A stretch of 64,000 bases of DNA from Massilia rubra (GTDB taxonomy: Bacteria; Pseudomonadota; Gammaproteobacteria; Burkholderiales; Burkholderiaceae_D). The stretch is from positions 62,001 through 126,000 of the forward strand of contig NZ_VUYU01000012.1 in the NCBI RefSeq assembly GCF_011682065.1, in the 5' to 3' direction. Positions 35,826-44,654 of this stretch are shown one piece after another. The notes beneath the pieces are model-generated. The model worked only from the letters and a program-made list of their open reading frames with translations. It had not been told where the DNA came from and ran no database searches. The position numbers and the translations under genes are program-made. Each line of letters begins with the position of its first letter. Position 1 is the stretch's first letter.

Positions 35826-36056
35826 TTAAGAATAAGTTTTTTGTTCGTTTTGCAAGGCGGGCAACCATCCCAATACGCCCGCAAGGCCAACGAGACCGAT
35901 CAGGCAGGCCACCAGGCCGCCGGCAATCAGGAACACCACGTCCTGGGCCTGCATTGTGGCGCTGCTGCCCGCCGCGACAGGTCCCGCGGCGCTGAAACCA
36001 AACAGCGTCACGATAATGCCCCAAGCTAAAATGCCGATCCAAACCATGCGGTTCAT
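35826..36056 (-). CDS. Small two-TM hypothetical membrane protein
   Basis: 76 residues with a first helix WIGILAWGIIVTLFGFSA, a short loop and a second VFLIAGGLVACLIGLVGLAG, ending in a polar tail. AAGGAA precedes the ATG. No family recognised. It lies between the glycine-zipper gene and the lmo0937-family gene, all on the minus strand. Confidence 0.65.
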   Translation of the reverse strand: MNRMVWIGILAWGIIVTLFGFSAAGPVAAGSSATMQAQDVVFLIAGGLVACLIGLVGLAGVLGWLPALQNEQKTYS

Positions 36057-36170
36057 GATAATTCCTTCGTCTCTGGTGATACTGCCGCGCCTTTTGCTAC
36101 AGGCGTGAAGCTATTTTCGCGCTTGCTCAGCAGCAGATCAGTTCGTTGCCGCACATTGCAAACAAGAAAA

Positions 36171-36203
36171 CAAAAACGCCCCGGGCAGAAGCCACGGGGC
36201 GTT
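36171..36203 (-). terminator. Intrinsic terminator of the glycine-zipper gene
   Basis: cgcccc and ggggcg with flanking A-T pairs form a stem around a 13-base loop; on the minus strand it is followed by five T. It lies 25 bp after the stop at 36228. Confidence 0.75.
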
Positions 36204-36227
36204 GTTTTTTAGTGCAGCCGGGTCGGA

Positions 36228-37022
36228 TCAGGCGACCGGGCGCAAGGCCCCGTTGACCACCTTGACCCGGTCGCCGGTGCGCCAGCCGGCCGCGCTCTGC
36301 TGGTGAAAGGTGCGCGCGCCGCCATCGTCGAGGCGCACCCGGATTTCGTAGCTGCGGGTCGCTTTCAGATTGCCTTCGACCTGGTTGCCGACCACCGCGC
36401 CGCCGACCGCACCGGCGACGGTGGCCAGCTTGCGGCCATTGCCGCCGCCGACCTGGTTGCCGAGCAAGCCGCCGAGCACGGCGCCGCCGGCCGCTCCCAG
36501 GCCGCTGCCTTGTGCGCGCTGGGTGATTTCGCGCACCGATTCGATGTTGCCGCAATGATTGCACCAGCGCTCGGAGGCCGGTTCGCGCGTCGCATCGCGT
36601 GTCGCCTCGCGCGTCGCATCGCGGGCTGGCGCGGCCGTGTTGTCATACAGCGCGGCGCGCTTTTCTTCGCGCTCGCGCCCGGCACGCCGGTCGTCCAGGC
36701 GCTGGTTCTCGGCGCGCTGCGCGGCGCGGTAGCGCGCGGCGTCGCGATCGGTGTCGCGATTGGCGTCGGTCCCCTGCGGCGCATCGAGCGCGGCCAAGGA
36801 ACGCGGCGCCGTCGCCGCCGCGCCGCTTTGCAGTGTCGAGGCCAGTACCGCGCGGTCGATTTCGCTCAGTTCGGTTTTGGCGGGCGTGCCGCCGATGGAC
36901 GACGGAATCCAGCCGAGGATGGCGGCGGTGCCGGCTCCGCAAAACACGATCACCGCGACGGCGGCGGCGATCAGCAGCGGATGCTGGGCGCTACGGGGCG
37001 CGGGAGAGGAGGGCGTCGTCAT
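36228..37022 (-). CDS. Glycine-zipper (17-kDa antigen type) membrane protein
   Basis: 264 residues. One N-terminal TM helix (about 16-38), a charged middle with Arg/Asp/Thr repeats (DATREATRDATREP), a CNHCGNIESVREITQ segment, then a glycine zipper (GLGAAGGAVLGGLLGNQVGG and VAGAVGGAVVGNQVEG) and a beta-rich tail YEIRVRLDDGGARTF. This is the SlyB/17-kDa-antigen arrangement but with a TM anchor instead of a lipobox. It is likely a structural envelope protein. A dyad lies 82 bp upstream. Confidence 0.85.
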   Translation of the reverse strand: MTTPSSPAPRSAQHPLLIAAAVAVIVFCGAGTAAILGWIPSSIGGTPAKTELSEIDRAVLASTLQSGAAATAPRSLAALDAPQGTDANRDTDRDAARYRAAQRAENQRLDDRRAGREREEKRAALYDNTAAPARDATREATRDATREPASERWCNHCGNIESVREITQRAQGSGLGAAGGAVLGGLLGNQVGGGNGRKLATVAGAVGGAVVGNQVEGNLKATRSYEIRVRLDDGGARTFHQQSAAGWRTGDRVKVVNGALRPVA

Positions 37023-37103
37023 GATGATTCCTTATTGATGATGTGAGGTGCTGCACTGTCGGGTTGATGGATGCCATTCTCCCGAGGATGGGGCGGTCCT
37101 TCC

Positions 37104-37117
37104 GTGCGTCACCGTAC
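37104..37117. promoter_or_regulatory. 14-bp dyad GTGCGTCACCGTAC, putative operator
   Basis: Copy of GTNCG-N4-CGNAC in the divergent region between the glycine-zipper gene (start 37022, 82 bp away) and the second Crp/Fnr gene (start 37259, 142 bp away). Confidence 0.45.
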
Positions 37118-37258
37118 ATACTTTGCCTATTATTGCCGTTACGCTGATTGAAATTGTTTGTAAATGTATTTGTACTACCAACCTGGCCTTACCTATCTAA
37201 TGATCGCTATCCGTTTTGTCTCTTGGTCGCCAACGCGCAACGCCCTTCGGAGGGAGCG

Positions 37259-37990
37259 ATGAATCACGTTTCCGCCGTTGAGGTCGACCACCCGACCGGC
37301 AACCAGTTGCTCGCCGCCCTGCCGCACAGCGACCTTGCGCGGCTGTCGCCCTTGCTCGAACCGGTCCAGGTGGAAGTGGGCGAGGTGCTGTACGAGCCTG
37401 CCGAGCCGATCCGCCATATCTACTTTCCCCACGACAGCCTGATTTCGCTGCTGGGCGTGGCCGAAGGGCGCATGACGCTCGAGGTCGGCCTGGTCGGGCG
37501 CGAAGGCATGCTCGGCGCCACCGTCGCGCTCGGGCACGACACGGCGCAAACGCGCGCCATCGTCCAGCGCGCCGGTTGTGCGAGCCGCATGGACAGCGCC
37601 AAGTTCCGCACCGAGTTCGCGCGCAATCCGTCCTTGCAGCGGGTGCTGTACCGCTACACCGATACCTTGCTGGCGCAGGCGATCCAGATCGCCGTGTGCA
37701 GCCGCTTCCACGTGCTCGAAGCACGCCTGGCGCGCTCGCTGCTCATCACGCGCGACCGCCTCAAGTCCGACAAATTTCACCTGACCCATGAATTCCTGGC
37801 GCATGCGCTGGGCGTGCGCCGGGTCGGCGTGACCAAGGCCGCCAGCGCCCTGCAGCAGCAGGGGCTGATCATCTACAGCCGTGGCAATATCGAGATCCTC
37901 GACGTGCAGGGCCTGGCCGCGGCCTCCTGCAAATGCTACGAGATCGTCAAGGAAGCGGGCGCCAGCGCGCTGTCGACCGCCTTCGTGTGA
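37259..37990 (+). CDS. Crp/Fnr family transcriptional regulator, second copy
   Basis: 243 residues. N-terminal beta-roll (about 25-140) and C-terminal winged helix with LGVRRVGVTKAASALQQQG. The C-terminus has the CKCYEIVKEA segment, matching CECYAVVKKE in the other regulator at 3782, so the two are paralogues. The ATG at 37259 has GGAGGGAG before it. A dyad is in its upstream region. It stands alone, with no kinase attached. Given its place in the envelope-stress stretch it may control several of the surrounding genes. Confidence 0.9.
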   Translation: MNHVSAVEVDHPTGNQLLAALPHSDLARLSPLLEPVQVEVGEVLYEPAEPIRHIYFPHDSLISLLGVAEGRMTLEVGLVGREGMLGATVALGHDTAQTRAIVQRAGCASRMDSAKFRTEFARNPSLQRVLYRYTDTLLAQAIQIAVCSRFHVLEARLARSLLITRDRLKSDKFHLTHEFLAHALGVRRVGVTKAASALQQQGLIIYSRGNIEILDVQGLAAASCKCYEIVKEAGASALSTAFV

Positions 37991-37999
37991 GCCTGCGGG

Positions 38000-38027
38000 C
38001 AGCGCCGGCCTGCGGGACGCGGCGCTG
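38000..38027 (+). terminator. Hairpin after the second Crp/Fnr gene
   Basis: cagcgccg and cggcgctg pair exactly around a 12-base loop, nine bases after the stop. No T run follows. The rest of the 376-bp gap to 38366 has nothing else apart from the osmB terminator at its right end. Confidence 0.45.
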
Positions 38028-38307
38028 TCCAGGGACCGTATTCGCGCATTCTTCGTCTTTTTCGCTACGGCTGCGCACAGCCTCTGGCATTATCCCTGGC
38101 CGTTTCTCTCCGCAAAACAAGTGATCATCGCGCTCGCGCTCGTCCTCATGGCCCGATCAAGATGTCGCGTTGCGCATCCCTGATTGACAACATGATCGAG
38201 GCAAGCGGCCCGAAAGGCATTCCCGGCGCGCCGACGCTGAGCCTGCGCTCGACGTCAAGGCGGGCCACAGCGTGCCGATTCGTGCTTCCCGCACGCGAAG
38301 CAGACGT

Positions 38308-38346
38308 AAAAAAACCCCGCGAGCGGGGCAGCCGGCGGGGTTTTTT
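38308..38346 (-). terminator. Intrinsic terminator of osmB
   Basis: A seven-A run, ccccgc, a loop that holds a second internal ccccgc/gcgggg pairing, gcgggg and six T. On the minus strand it ends in a long T tract 20 bp past the osmB stop. Confidence 0.8.
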
Positions 38347-38366
38347 CATCAATCAGGCAAGCCGGA

Positions 38367-38588
38367 TCATTTCGGTGGCTTGACCTGGTTGCCGATGACG
38401 CCGCCGACGGCTGCGCCGCCAACGGTACCGACAGCGCTGCCGCCGGTCAGTACGCCACCGACAACTGCGCCGGCACCGGCGCCGATGGCCGTGTTTTTAT
38501 CCTGGGCCGACATGCCTGCGCAGCCACCCAAACCGAGCGCCACGGTGACCAGTGTCGCGCTCATTACCAGTTGCTTGATTGTTTTCAT
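38367..38588 (-). CDS. osmB: OsmB-like lipoprotein
   Basis: 73 residues. Lipobox GLGGC, then DKNTAIGAGAGAVVGGVL and VGTVGGAAVGGVIGNQV, the near-exact pattern of Escherichia coli osmotically inducible lipoprotein OsmB. It is an outer-membrane lipoprotein with a glycine zipper. The start is 25 bp after the stop of the upstream BON lipoprotein gene, so the two are probably one operon, under the dyad at 39026. A strong terminator follows. Confidence 0.85.
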   Translation of the reverse strand: MKTIKQLVMSATLVTVALGLGGCAGMSAQDKNTAIGAGAGAVVGGVLTGGSAVGTVGGAAVGGVIGNQVKPPK

Positions 38589-38613
38589 GATGATACCTCT
38601 TTAAGGGTAAAGC

Positions 38614-38925
38614 TTATTTCATGCGGATATCGTTTTTCACTTGCTTGACACCTTTGACGTCGCGGGCAACTTTGCCGGCGGTAGCGATGCTGTCATGGGC
38701 AGCGACGAAGCCGCTCAGCTGAACAACGCCTTTGAAGGTTTCAACGTTGATTTCCGAAACTTTCAGGGTTGGCTCATTGACGATGGCCGCTTTGACGCTG
38801 GTGGTGATCACGCTGTCGTCAACGTATTCGCCCACGCTTTCTTTTTTGTCGGTCGACGCGCAGCCAACAACGGTGGTCAGCATCAGGGCGGCGATCAGGG
38901 TCGATACGATTTTCAGGTTTTTCAT
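38614..38925 (-). CDS. BON-domain lipoprotein (OsmY-like)
   Basis: 103 residues. Lipobox TVVGC, then a single BON domain (VDDSVITTSVKAAIVNEPTLKVSEINVETF... VQLSGFVAAHD ... VKGVKQVKNDIR). BON domains bind phospholipid membranes; OsmY-type proteins protect the envelope in osmotic stress. A close paralogue lies at 48109-48423 on the other strand. The dyad GTTCGGCAACGCAC is 101 bp upstream. Confidence 0.88.
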   Translation of the reverse strand: MKNLKIVSTLIAALMLTTVVGCASTDKKESVGEYVDDSVITTSVKAAIVNEPTLKVSEINVETFKGVVQLSGFVAAHDSIATAGKVARDVKGVKQVKNDIRMK

Positions 38926-39025
38926 GGTGTATTCCTCTATGGTGGTGGTCTATATTGTTATGCGTTCGGCGGTGCATGTCGCCCAACCGATGTGTCTAGA
39001 TTAGGGCTTGCCGGGCCCATGGTCT

Positions 39026-39039
39026 GTTCGGCAACGCAC
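39026..39039. promoter_or_regulatory. 14-bp dyad GTTCGGCAACGCAC, putative operator
   Basis: A weaker copy of GTNCG-N4-CGNAC, 101 bp before the BON-lipoprotein gene (minus strand) and just before the end of the asmA-like gene. Confidence 0.4.
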
Positions 39040-39067
39040 ATAAGTGACAAAACGCAATTTTTTACGC

Positions 39068-41176
39068 TCAGCGCCGCGGGCGCACGTTTTGGGCGCTGGC
39101 GTTACCCTTGCTATTGCTCTTGGCCGCGCCCTGGCCGGGTGGCGGCGCCACCGGCTTTTCGCGCGCCTCGGCCAGCAAACGCCCGCAGCCGCTTTCCTGG
39201 CCCGGACCGGTGTTGACCAGGGGCAGCAAGGCTGCCGGTGCCGCGACCAGGCCCAGCGCCACCGCGCCGCCCGCCTTCAGCGCCAGCACGCCCTTGTCGA
39301 CGCTCACCTCGGGCTTGGAAAAGCTGCCGCGCACGTGCAGGGGCGAACGCAGCGAGAAAATGCGCAAGCCCTTGGTCTTCGGATCGAGGGTCAGGTCCAT
39401 CTGTTCGTTGGCCAGGTTGATGGTGCCGTCGCCGGTGATGGCCGCCTCTTCGGTATCGACCACGAAGGTGCGCGTCTGCATCAGGCCGTTGGTGACCTGG
39501 AAGTCGCTCGCCATGCAATTGAGCTTGACCTGCTTGTCGCCGAACAGCTTGGTCAGCACGATATTGCCGATGTTCAGGCCCATCTGTTCGAGCAGCATCT
39601 TGCTGACCGTGCCTTCGTCGATCAGCGCCTTGACTTCGCCGTTCGAGGCCGCCAGCAGCGAGGCCACCGAATTGCCGGTGCTGGAGAGTTGCGCGTCGCC
39701 GTTGATCTGGCCGACCGTGGCCTTCATTTCGGCAATCGAAGGGAACAGTTCCTTGATCTTGATGTGGCGCGCGCTGACCTTGGCGGTGGCCTTGATGGCT
39801 TGCTTGCCCTTGCCGCTGCCGTCCAGCTTGATGGTGGAGGTGACGTTGCCGCCGGCCATCTGGAAATTCAGCGGCGCCAGGGTGAGCACGCCCTCCTGGA
39901 GGATCAGGTGGGTGGTCATTTTGCTGATCGGCAGCTGTTTTTCGCGCACGATGCGATCGGCCGCGTAGCGCACGTCGGCGTCGATCGCGGTCCAGCGCTC
40001 GGTACGGAACGCTTCGACCGGCAACACCTTGCCGGTCGGCTGCACCGCCTCGACCCCGCGCGCCTCTTTGCTGGCGTTCGAATCGGCGCCCACCAGCGGC
40101 CCCAGGTCGGCGAACTGCAGCAGTTTGGACGCCACAGTGCCGCTCAGTTTGCCGCGTGGCTTGCCGGTCCGGTATTCGAGGCGGCCGGCGATGTCGCTCG
40201 AACCGACCTTGCCGGTAAATTTGTCGTAGACCCAGCGGCTGCTTGTTTCGCCCAGCTCGCCGGTCAGGCGGCCCTCGGTGCGAAAGGCCGGCGTTTCCGG
40301 CAGCAGTACCCCGGTCAGGGTATACAAGCGCGCCATGCTGGCGCCGGAGAGCTTCAGGCGCAGGTCGAGCGCGGCCAGCCTGGTCGGCTTGGTGACCGTG
40401 CCTTCGACTTCGATGTGGGTCTTGCCGACGCGCAGATCGGCCTGGATCGGGTAGGGCGTGGTTTGCTGCTTGAGCGAGAGCACCGCGCCGGCCTTGCCGC
40501 CGCCGGTGACGGGGCCGTTGTTATAGGTGCCGCGCAGCTTCCAGCTGATGCCGTAGGCGGGGTCGGCGTTGACGGTGTCGACGTCGGCGGTCAGGTCGAT
40601 GTTTTCGACCGCGTCATTGAACTTGACCACGCCCTTGGTGAAGATCACACGCTCCAGGTCGAGCTTCCAGCGCGCCGGCTGGTCGTCGTTGCGGAAGGTC
40701 CAGTTGTTCTTGCCCTCCTTGTCGCGACGCAGGTCGACGGCCGGCGCATCGAAGCGCAGCACGGGAATGGCGATGGTTTTGTGGAGCAGGGCGAAGGGGT
40801 TGAGCGAAAACGAGAATTGCTTGACGGAGGCCATGTCGCCCGTCCCCATCCCCGCCGGCTGGCCGACGTGCACATCGTTGGCGACCAGGTGCGGCCAGGG
40901 CACCGCGTCGCGCCAGGTGCGGTCGCGCTCGGCCATGACGGCGGCCGGCTTTTCCCAGCTCAGGTCAAGGTTTCCCTTGACTTCGAACGGGCGCTCGATC
41001 GCTTCGCTGGCCTTGGCGTTGAGCCAGGGCCGGGCCTTGTTCCAGTCGTAGGTGAGCACGATGGCGAGCGCGATGAGCGGAATGGCGACCAGCACGGCCA
41101 CGATGGCGAGAATAATGTTGGTGCGGCGCGCGAGCGGTGGGCGGGGGGCGGACGGGACCGGGGCGGCTTGACTCAT
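39068..41176 (-). CDS. AsmA family protein
   Basis: 702 residues. N-terminal TM helix (about 20-42) followed by a long beta-rich periplasmic chain with repeats such as IEVEGTVTKPTRLAALDLRL and the C-terminal AsmA domain (INGDAQLSSTGNSVASLLAA, LLEQMGLNIGNIVLTKLFGD). AsmA-like proteins are bridge-like envelope proteins thought to move phospholipids between membranes. It starts at the ATG at 41176 and lies opposite the DUF4398 gene, with a dyad in the gap. Confidence 0.9.
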   Translation of the reverse strand: MSQAAPVPSAPRPPLARRTNIILAIVAVLVAIPLIALAIVLTYDWNKARPWLNAKASEAIERPFEVKGNLDLSWEKPAAVMAERDRTWRDAVPWPHLVANDVHVGQPAGMGTGDMASVKQFSFSLNPFALLHKTIAIPVLRFDAPAVDLRRDKEGKNNWTFRNDDQPARWKLDLERVIFTKGVVKFNDAVENIDLTADVDTVNADPAYGISWKLRGTYNNGPVTGGGKAGAVLSLKQQTTPYPIQADLRVGKTHIEVEGTVTKPTRLAALDLRLKLSGASMARLYTLTGVLLPETPAFRTEGRLTGELGETSSRWVYDKFTGKVGSSDIAGRLEYRTGKPRGKLSGTVASKLLQFADLGPLVGADSNASKEARGVEAVQPTGKVLPVEAFRTERWTAIDADVRYAADRIVREKQLPISKMTTHLILQEGVLTLAPLNFQMAGGNVTSTIKLDGSGKGKQAIKATAKVSARHIKIKELFPSIAEMKATVGQINGDAQLSSTGNSVASLLAASNGEVKALIDEGTVSKMLLEQMGLNIGNIVLTKLFGDKQVKLNCMASDFQVTNGLMQTRTFVVDTEEAAITGDGTINLANEQMDLTLDPKTKGLRIFSLRSPLHVRGSFSKPEVSVDKGVLALKAGGAVALGLVAAPAALLPLVNTGPGQESGCGRLLAEAREKPVAPPPGQGAAKSNSKGNASAQNVRPRR

Positions 41177-41232
41177 GATTATCCTTATTGTGGTAACAGG
41201 GTCACTTTAAGCGATAAGGGTGGCGCACTTGT

Positions 41233-41246
41233 GTACGTTAGCGCAC
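41233..41246. promoter_or_regulatory. 14-bp dyad GTACGTTAGCGCAC, putative operator
   Basis: Copy of GTNCG-N4-CGNAC between the asmA-like gene (start 41176, 57 bp away) and the DUF4398 lipoprotein gene (start 41362). It could serve either. Confidence 0.5.
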
Positions 41247-41361
41247 GGTCGCCAGCCCCCTTGCACGTAAAACATTTGCTATGTGCGGCAGCGAACCGAA
41301 CTTGCCAATAAATCAGCTTATAACGTTATCACGACATCACTACACCTCATGGAGAAACACG

Positions 41362-41754
41362 ATGAATGCACAAATCAAGAATCAAGTCAGTAAAGTTCTT
41401 TGCGCCGCACTGGTTATGACACTGGTCGCTTGCGCCAGTTCGCAAAAAGCGCCGGCCACCGCTGATGTTGCCGTATCGAAGAATGCGGTCGAAAACGCCG
41501 TGAGCGCCGGCGCCGCCGACCTGGCCCCGGCCGAAATCAATGCTGCCCGCAGCAAGATGATGCAAGCGAACCAGGCCCTGGCCGCCAAGGATTACAAACT
41601 GGCGCGCGAACTGGCTACCCAAGCCCAGGCCGACGCCAAGCTGGCCCAGAGCAAAGCCAATTCGGCCAAGGCGACCACCGCCGCCAACGCACTCCAGGAT
41701 GACCTGCGCGTGCTGCGCGAAGAAGTCGACCGCGCCAACAAGCCACAACAATAA
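41362..41754 (+). CDS. DUF4398 lipoprotein
   Basis: 130 residues. Lipobox TLVAC, then a helical DUF4398 region (NAVENAVSAGAADLAPAEINAARSKMMQANQALAAKDY... LAREL ATQAQADAKL). This domain appears as an N-terminal partner in OmpA proteins; the gene next downstream has exactly this helix-rich region fused to an OmpA domain. The ATG at 41362 has GGAG upstream. Function unknown, presumably envelope structural. Confidence 0.85.
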   Translation: MNAQIKNQVSKVLCAALVMTLVACASSQKAPATADVAVSKNAVENAVSAGAADLAPAEINAARSKMMQANQALAAKDYKLARELATQAQADAKLAQSKANSAKATTAANALQDDLRVLREEVDRANKPQQ

Positions 41755-41902
41755 AAACAAACACGTCTGAAAAACAGACAGCGCCGCGCGCCCTCACAGC
41801 GGCAGCGCAGGCCGAGCGGTCCGCGCACAGCAGTACCCAGAGCACAAGAAAACGATTGAATTCCGCGCCATATGGCGCCATGACAACAAAAGGAACACTT
41901 CC

Positions 41903-42838
41903 ATGAAACATACCCTGATCAAATCCGCCATCCTCGCCGCCGTCTTTACACTGGGTGCTTGCAGCAGCGTGCCGACCACCACGCCATTGCTGGACCAGGC
42001 CCGTGGCGATTTCGTCGCCGCCAACAATAATTCGCGCGTGTCGACGTTCGCCCCACTGGAATTCAAGCAAGCGAGCGAAGCGCTGGATCAAGCCAACGCC
42101 GCCGCCGCCCGCAAGGATAGCCTGGAGCAGATCGACAAGCTGGCCTACCTGGCCAAGCAAAAAATCGCCACCGCACAAGAAATAGCCAAGCAGAAGCAGG
42201 CTGAAGCCGATATCGCCGCTTCCGGCAAAGAACGCGACGCCGTGCGCCTCGAAGCGCGCACCGTCGAAGCCGACCGCGCCAAGATGGATGCCGCCGCCTC
42301 CAAGGCTGCCGCCGCCGCCGCTTCGGCCGATGCCGCCGCCGCCCAGAGCCAGGCTGCCGCCGCCCAAGGCCAGGTCGCCGCCGCCGAAGCCCAGACCCGC
42401 GAAGCCCAGGCTCGCGCCGCCCAGCTCGAAGCGCTGATGACGGACCTGCAAGCGAAGAAAACCGAACGCGGCCTGGTCATCACGATCGGCGACGTGCTGT
42501 TCGGCGTGGACCAGGCCAACCTGACCGCCAACGGCCAGGCCACCTTGCGCAAACTGGCCGATGCACTGGCACAGAACCCGAACCGCAGCGTGCTGGTCGA
42601 AGGGTTTACCGACAGTACCGGCAGCAGCGCGCATAACCAGCAGTTGTCGGAAAAACGCGCCGCCGCCGTGCGCGCCGCCCTGGTCGAGATGGGCGTTGCC
42701 CGTGACCGCGTCGCGATGCGCGCCTATGGCGAAGCCTTCCCGGTCGCCGCCAACGATTCGGCCGGCAACCGCCAGATGAACCGCCGCGTGGAAATCGTCC
42801 TGTCGAACGAAGGCGCCGCGATCGCTCCGCGTCGTTAA
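41903..42838 (+). CDS. OmpA-family lipoprotein with DUF4398-like helical stalk
   Basis: 311 residues. Lipobox LGAC, then a long Ala-rich helical region (about 30-190) related to the DUF4398 domain, then an OmpA domain with VLVEGFTDSTGSS and the peptidoglycan-binding residues D and R. The stalk is predicted to be a coiled coil reaching to the cell wall. It is an outer-membrane lipoprotein that binds peptidoglycan. It and the DUF4398 lipoprotein gene just upstream probably share a transcript. Confidence 0.88.
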   Translation: MKHTLIKSAILAAVFTLGACSSVPTTTPLLDQARGDFVAANNNSRVSTFAPLEFKQASEALDQANAAAARKDSLEQIDKLAYLAKQKIATAQEIAKQKQAEADIAASGKERDAVRLEARTVEADRAKMDAAASKAAAAAASADAAAAQSQAAAAQGQVAAAEAQTREAQARAAQLEALMTDLQAKKTERGLVITIGDVLFGVDQANLTANGQATLRKLADALAQNPNRSVLVEGFTDSTGSSAHNQQLSEKRAAAVRAALVEMGVARDRVAMRAYGEAFPVAANDSAGNRQMNRRVEIVLSNEGAAIAPRR

Positions 42839-42883
42839 TACCGAACAAATTGAAGTCGTAATTTACAAGCAAAAGGAATCATC

Positions 42884-43423
42884 ATGGAAGACAATACCAA
42901 GCCACTGGCGCACGGATTCGACGTGAAAGCCATTCGCCAGGCAGCCGCCAATCTCGACGACGGCGCCGTCACCGACGGCTACGCAGCCGATCGTGAAGCG
43001 GTCATCAACATGCTGAACGACGCGCTCGCCACCGAACTGGTGTGCGTGCTGCGCTACAAGCGCCACTACTACACCGTCAGCGGCGTGGGCAACGGCCCGA
43101 TCAAGGCCGAATTCCTGGAGCACGCGCAGCAGGAGCAGGAACACGCCGACTCGCTGGCCGAGCGCATCGTCCAGCTGAACGGTTCGCCGAATTTCAATCC
43201 GGCCACCCTGACCGCGCGCAGCCACGCCGAGTACGACGATTCGGACGACGTGCAAGCGATGATCCGTTCGAACCTGATCGCCGAGCGCGTGGCGATCGAG
43301 TCGTACCGTCAAATGATCGCCGCCATTGGCGAGAAGGACCCGACCACCAAGGCGCTGCTGGTAAGCATCATGGCGGTCGAAGAAGAGCACGCGGACGACA
43401 TGCGTGACCTGCTGGCTCATTAA
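42884..43423 (+). CDS. Ferritin-like di-iron protein
   Basis: 179 residues, four-helix ferritin-like fold. Di-iron ligands are visible as E in ATELVCVLRYKRH, E and H in EHAQQEQEHAD, E in ERVAIESYRQM and E/H in VEEEHADDM: two ExxH pairs. It is close to bacterioferritin/Dps-like proteins that store iron or consume peroxide. It begins 45 bp after the OmpA gene and is likely in the same stress-related transcript. The exact activity (storage or oxidase) is not certain. Confidence 0.85.
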   Translation: MEDNTKPLAHGFDVKAIRQAAANLDDGAVTDGYAADREAVINMLNDALATELVCVLRYKRHYYTVSGVGNGPIKAEFLEHAQQEQEHADSLAERIVQLNGSPNFNPATLTARSHAEYDDSDDVQAMIRSNLIAERVAIESYRQMIAAIGEKDPTTKALLVSIMAVEEEHADDMRDLLAH

Positions 43424-43485
43424 GAGCCTAAAAGCAAAAACGGTAACACTGTACAGACTTTTTTAACCCACCACTGGAGTTCATC

Positions 43486-43824
43486 ATGTTAGATACCAAT
43501 ACCCGCACGAACGGCACTTCCAACCTGAACGGCAATGTGAACGCCGTGCAAACCGACGTCAAAACCCTGGTCAAGGATGCCCAGACCCTGCTGTCGGCAG
43601 CCGCTTCGCTGACCGGCGAGAAAGCCGAAGACATGCGCGCACGCGGCATGGAAATGCTGGACGTGGCGCTGGGCAAGGCATCGCAAGTGCAAGGTCAAGC
43701 AATCGTCAAAGGTAAGGAACTGGCGCACACCGCCGATGTCTATGTTAAGGACAACCCATGGCGCACCATCGCCGCCGCTGCCAGCGTCGGCTTGTTGGTC
43801 GGTGTGATCCTGGGCCGTAAATAA
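43486..43824 (+). CDS. yqjD: DUF883 family (YqjD/ElaB) inner-membrane protein
   Basis: 112 residues. An N-terminal soluble helix (VQTDVKTLVKDAQTLLSAAA, then GEKAEDMRARGMEMLD) and a C-terminal TM helix after DNPWRTIAAAASVGLLVGVIL, ending RK. This is the YqjD/ElaB arrangement: ribosome-binding inner-membrane proteins expressed in stationary phase. It is followed at 18 bp by a YqjE-like gene and then a YqjK-like gene, the same order as in Escherichia coli yqjDEK. Confidence 0.88.
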   Translation: MLDTNTRTNGTSNLNGNVNAVQTDVKTLVKDAQTLLSAAASLTGEKAEDMRARGMEMLDVALGKASQVQGQAIVKGKELAHTADVYVKDNPWRTIAAAASVGLLVGVILGRK

Positions 43825-43842
43825 TCCAAGCCGGGAGAAGCC

Positions 43843-44229
43843 ATGGACAAAACAACAGCAGCAGTACATGGCCCCGGCCTGATGGGCGGCCTGACAGGGC
43901 TGGCAAAAAATGTCTTCGGACTCGTGGTGTCGCGCGTGGAACTGGCGGCACTCGAGTTGTCCGAAGTGCGCAATCATGTGCTTGAATTGCTGGTGATTTT
44001 TTCGCTGGCCGTCCTGTGCGCCATGTTTGCGTTGGCCTACGGCACCGCGACAATTGTTGCGCTCGCCTGGGAAAGCATGGGCTGGAAAATCCTCTTGCTG
44101 ATGTTTGCCGTGTTTATCGCCGTGACGATCGGCCTCGTGCTCAAGGCCAAGGCCATGCTCAAAGAGGGCAAGCTGGCTTTCCCCGAGACCATGAACGAAC
44201 TGAAGAACGATCGCGACATGCTGCTTTAA
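43843..44229 (+). CDS. yqjE: YqjE-like phage-holin-family membrane protein
   Basis: 128 residues with two long hydrophobic helices (HVLELLVIFSLAVLCAMFAL and ILLLMFAVFIAVTIGLVL) and a charged C-terminus. It matches the YqjE/holin-X family of integral membrane proteins. It lies between the YqjD-like and YqjK-like genes and belongs to the same operon. Function unknown; the operon is linked to stress and stationary phase. Confidence 0.85.
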   Translation: MDKTTAAVHGPGLMGGLTGLAKNVFGLVVSRVELAALELSEVRNHVLELLVIFSLAVLCAMFALAYGTATIVALAWESMGWKILLLMFAVFIAVTIGLVLKAKAMLKEGKLAFPETMNELKNDRDMLL

Positions 44230-44255
44230 GCGGCCATTCAGACGGGAGGATGACA

Positions 44256-44648
44256 ATGGATAACATTATCGGGCTCGAAAAGAGGCCGGGCACGGGTGGC
44301 GACAAGGCCGATTCGCTGGCCGAGCGCAAGGCGCGCCTGCTGCGCCAGGGCGATTTCTACCGCGTCGGCATCGCCCATGCCAAGGCCAGGATCAAACACG
44401 ATGCGCGCCCCGACGTGCTGTTTCACTCTGCGCTCGATCATGCGACCTGGGCGGTCCGTTCGCGGATCGACAGCGTGCTGCATCCGACCGGCATCAGTGT
44501 CGCATCGATCATGCCGTATGCCGCGACCATCATCGGCTTCATCACGCAGCGCCGGCTGATCAAGCCCGCGCTCGGGGTGGCGGCCGTGCTGGGCGGCGTG
44601 GCGTGGTACTTGCAGCAGCGCCGCACGGGGCAGGCGCAGGAGTTGTAA
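44256..44648 (+). CDS. YqjK-like protein
   Basis: 130 residues. N-terminal charged helix (DKADSLAERKARLLRQGDFYRV), a middle stretch and a C-terminal hydrophobic segment ALGVAAVLGGVAWYLQQRR. It follows the YqjE-like gene by 26 bp; GGGAGG stands before the ATG at 44256. In this order and length it fits YqjK, the third member of the yqjDEK cluster, though the sequence match is loose. Confidence 0.65.
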   Translation: MDNIIGLEKRPGTGGDKADSLAERKARLLRQGDFYRVGIAHAKARIKHDARPDVLFHSALDHATWAVRSRIDSVLHPTGISVASIMPYAATIIGFITQRRLIKPALGVAAVLGGVAWYLQQRRTGQAQEL

Positions 44649-44654
44649 CGCAGC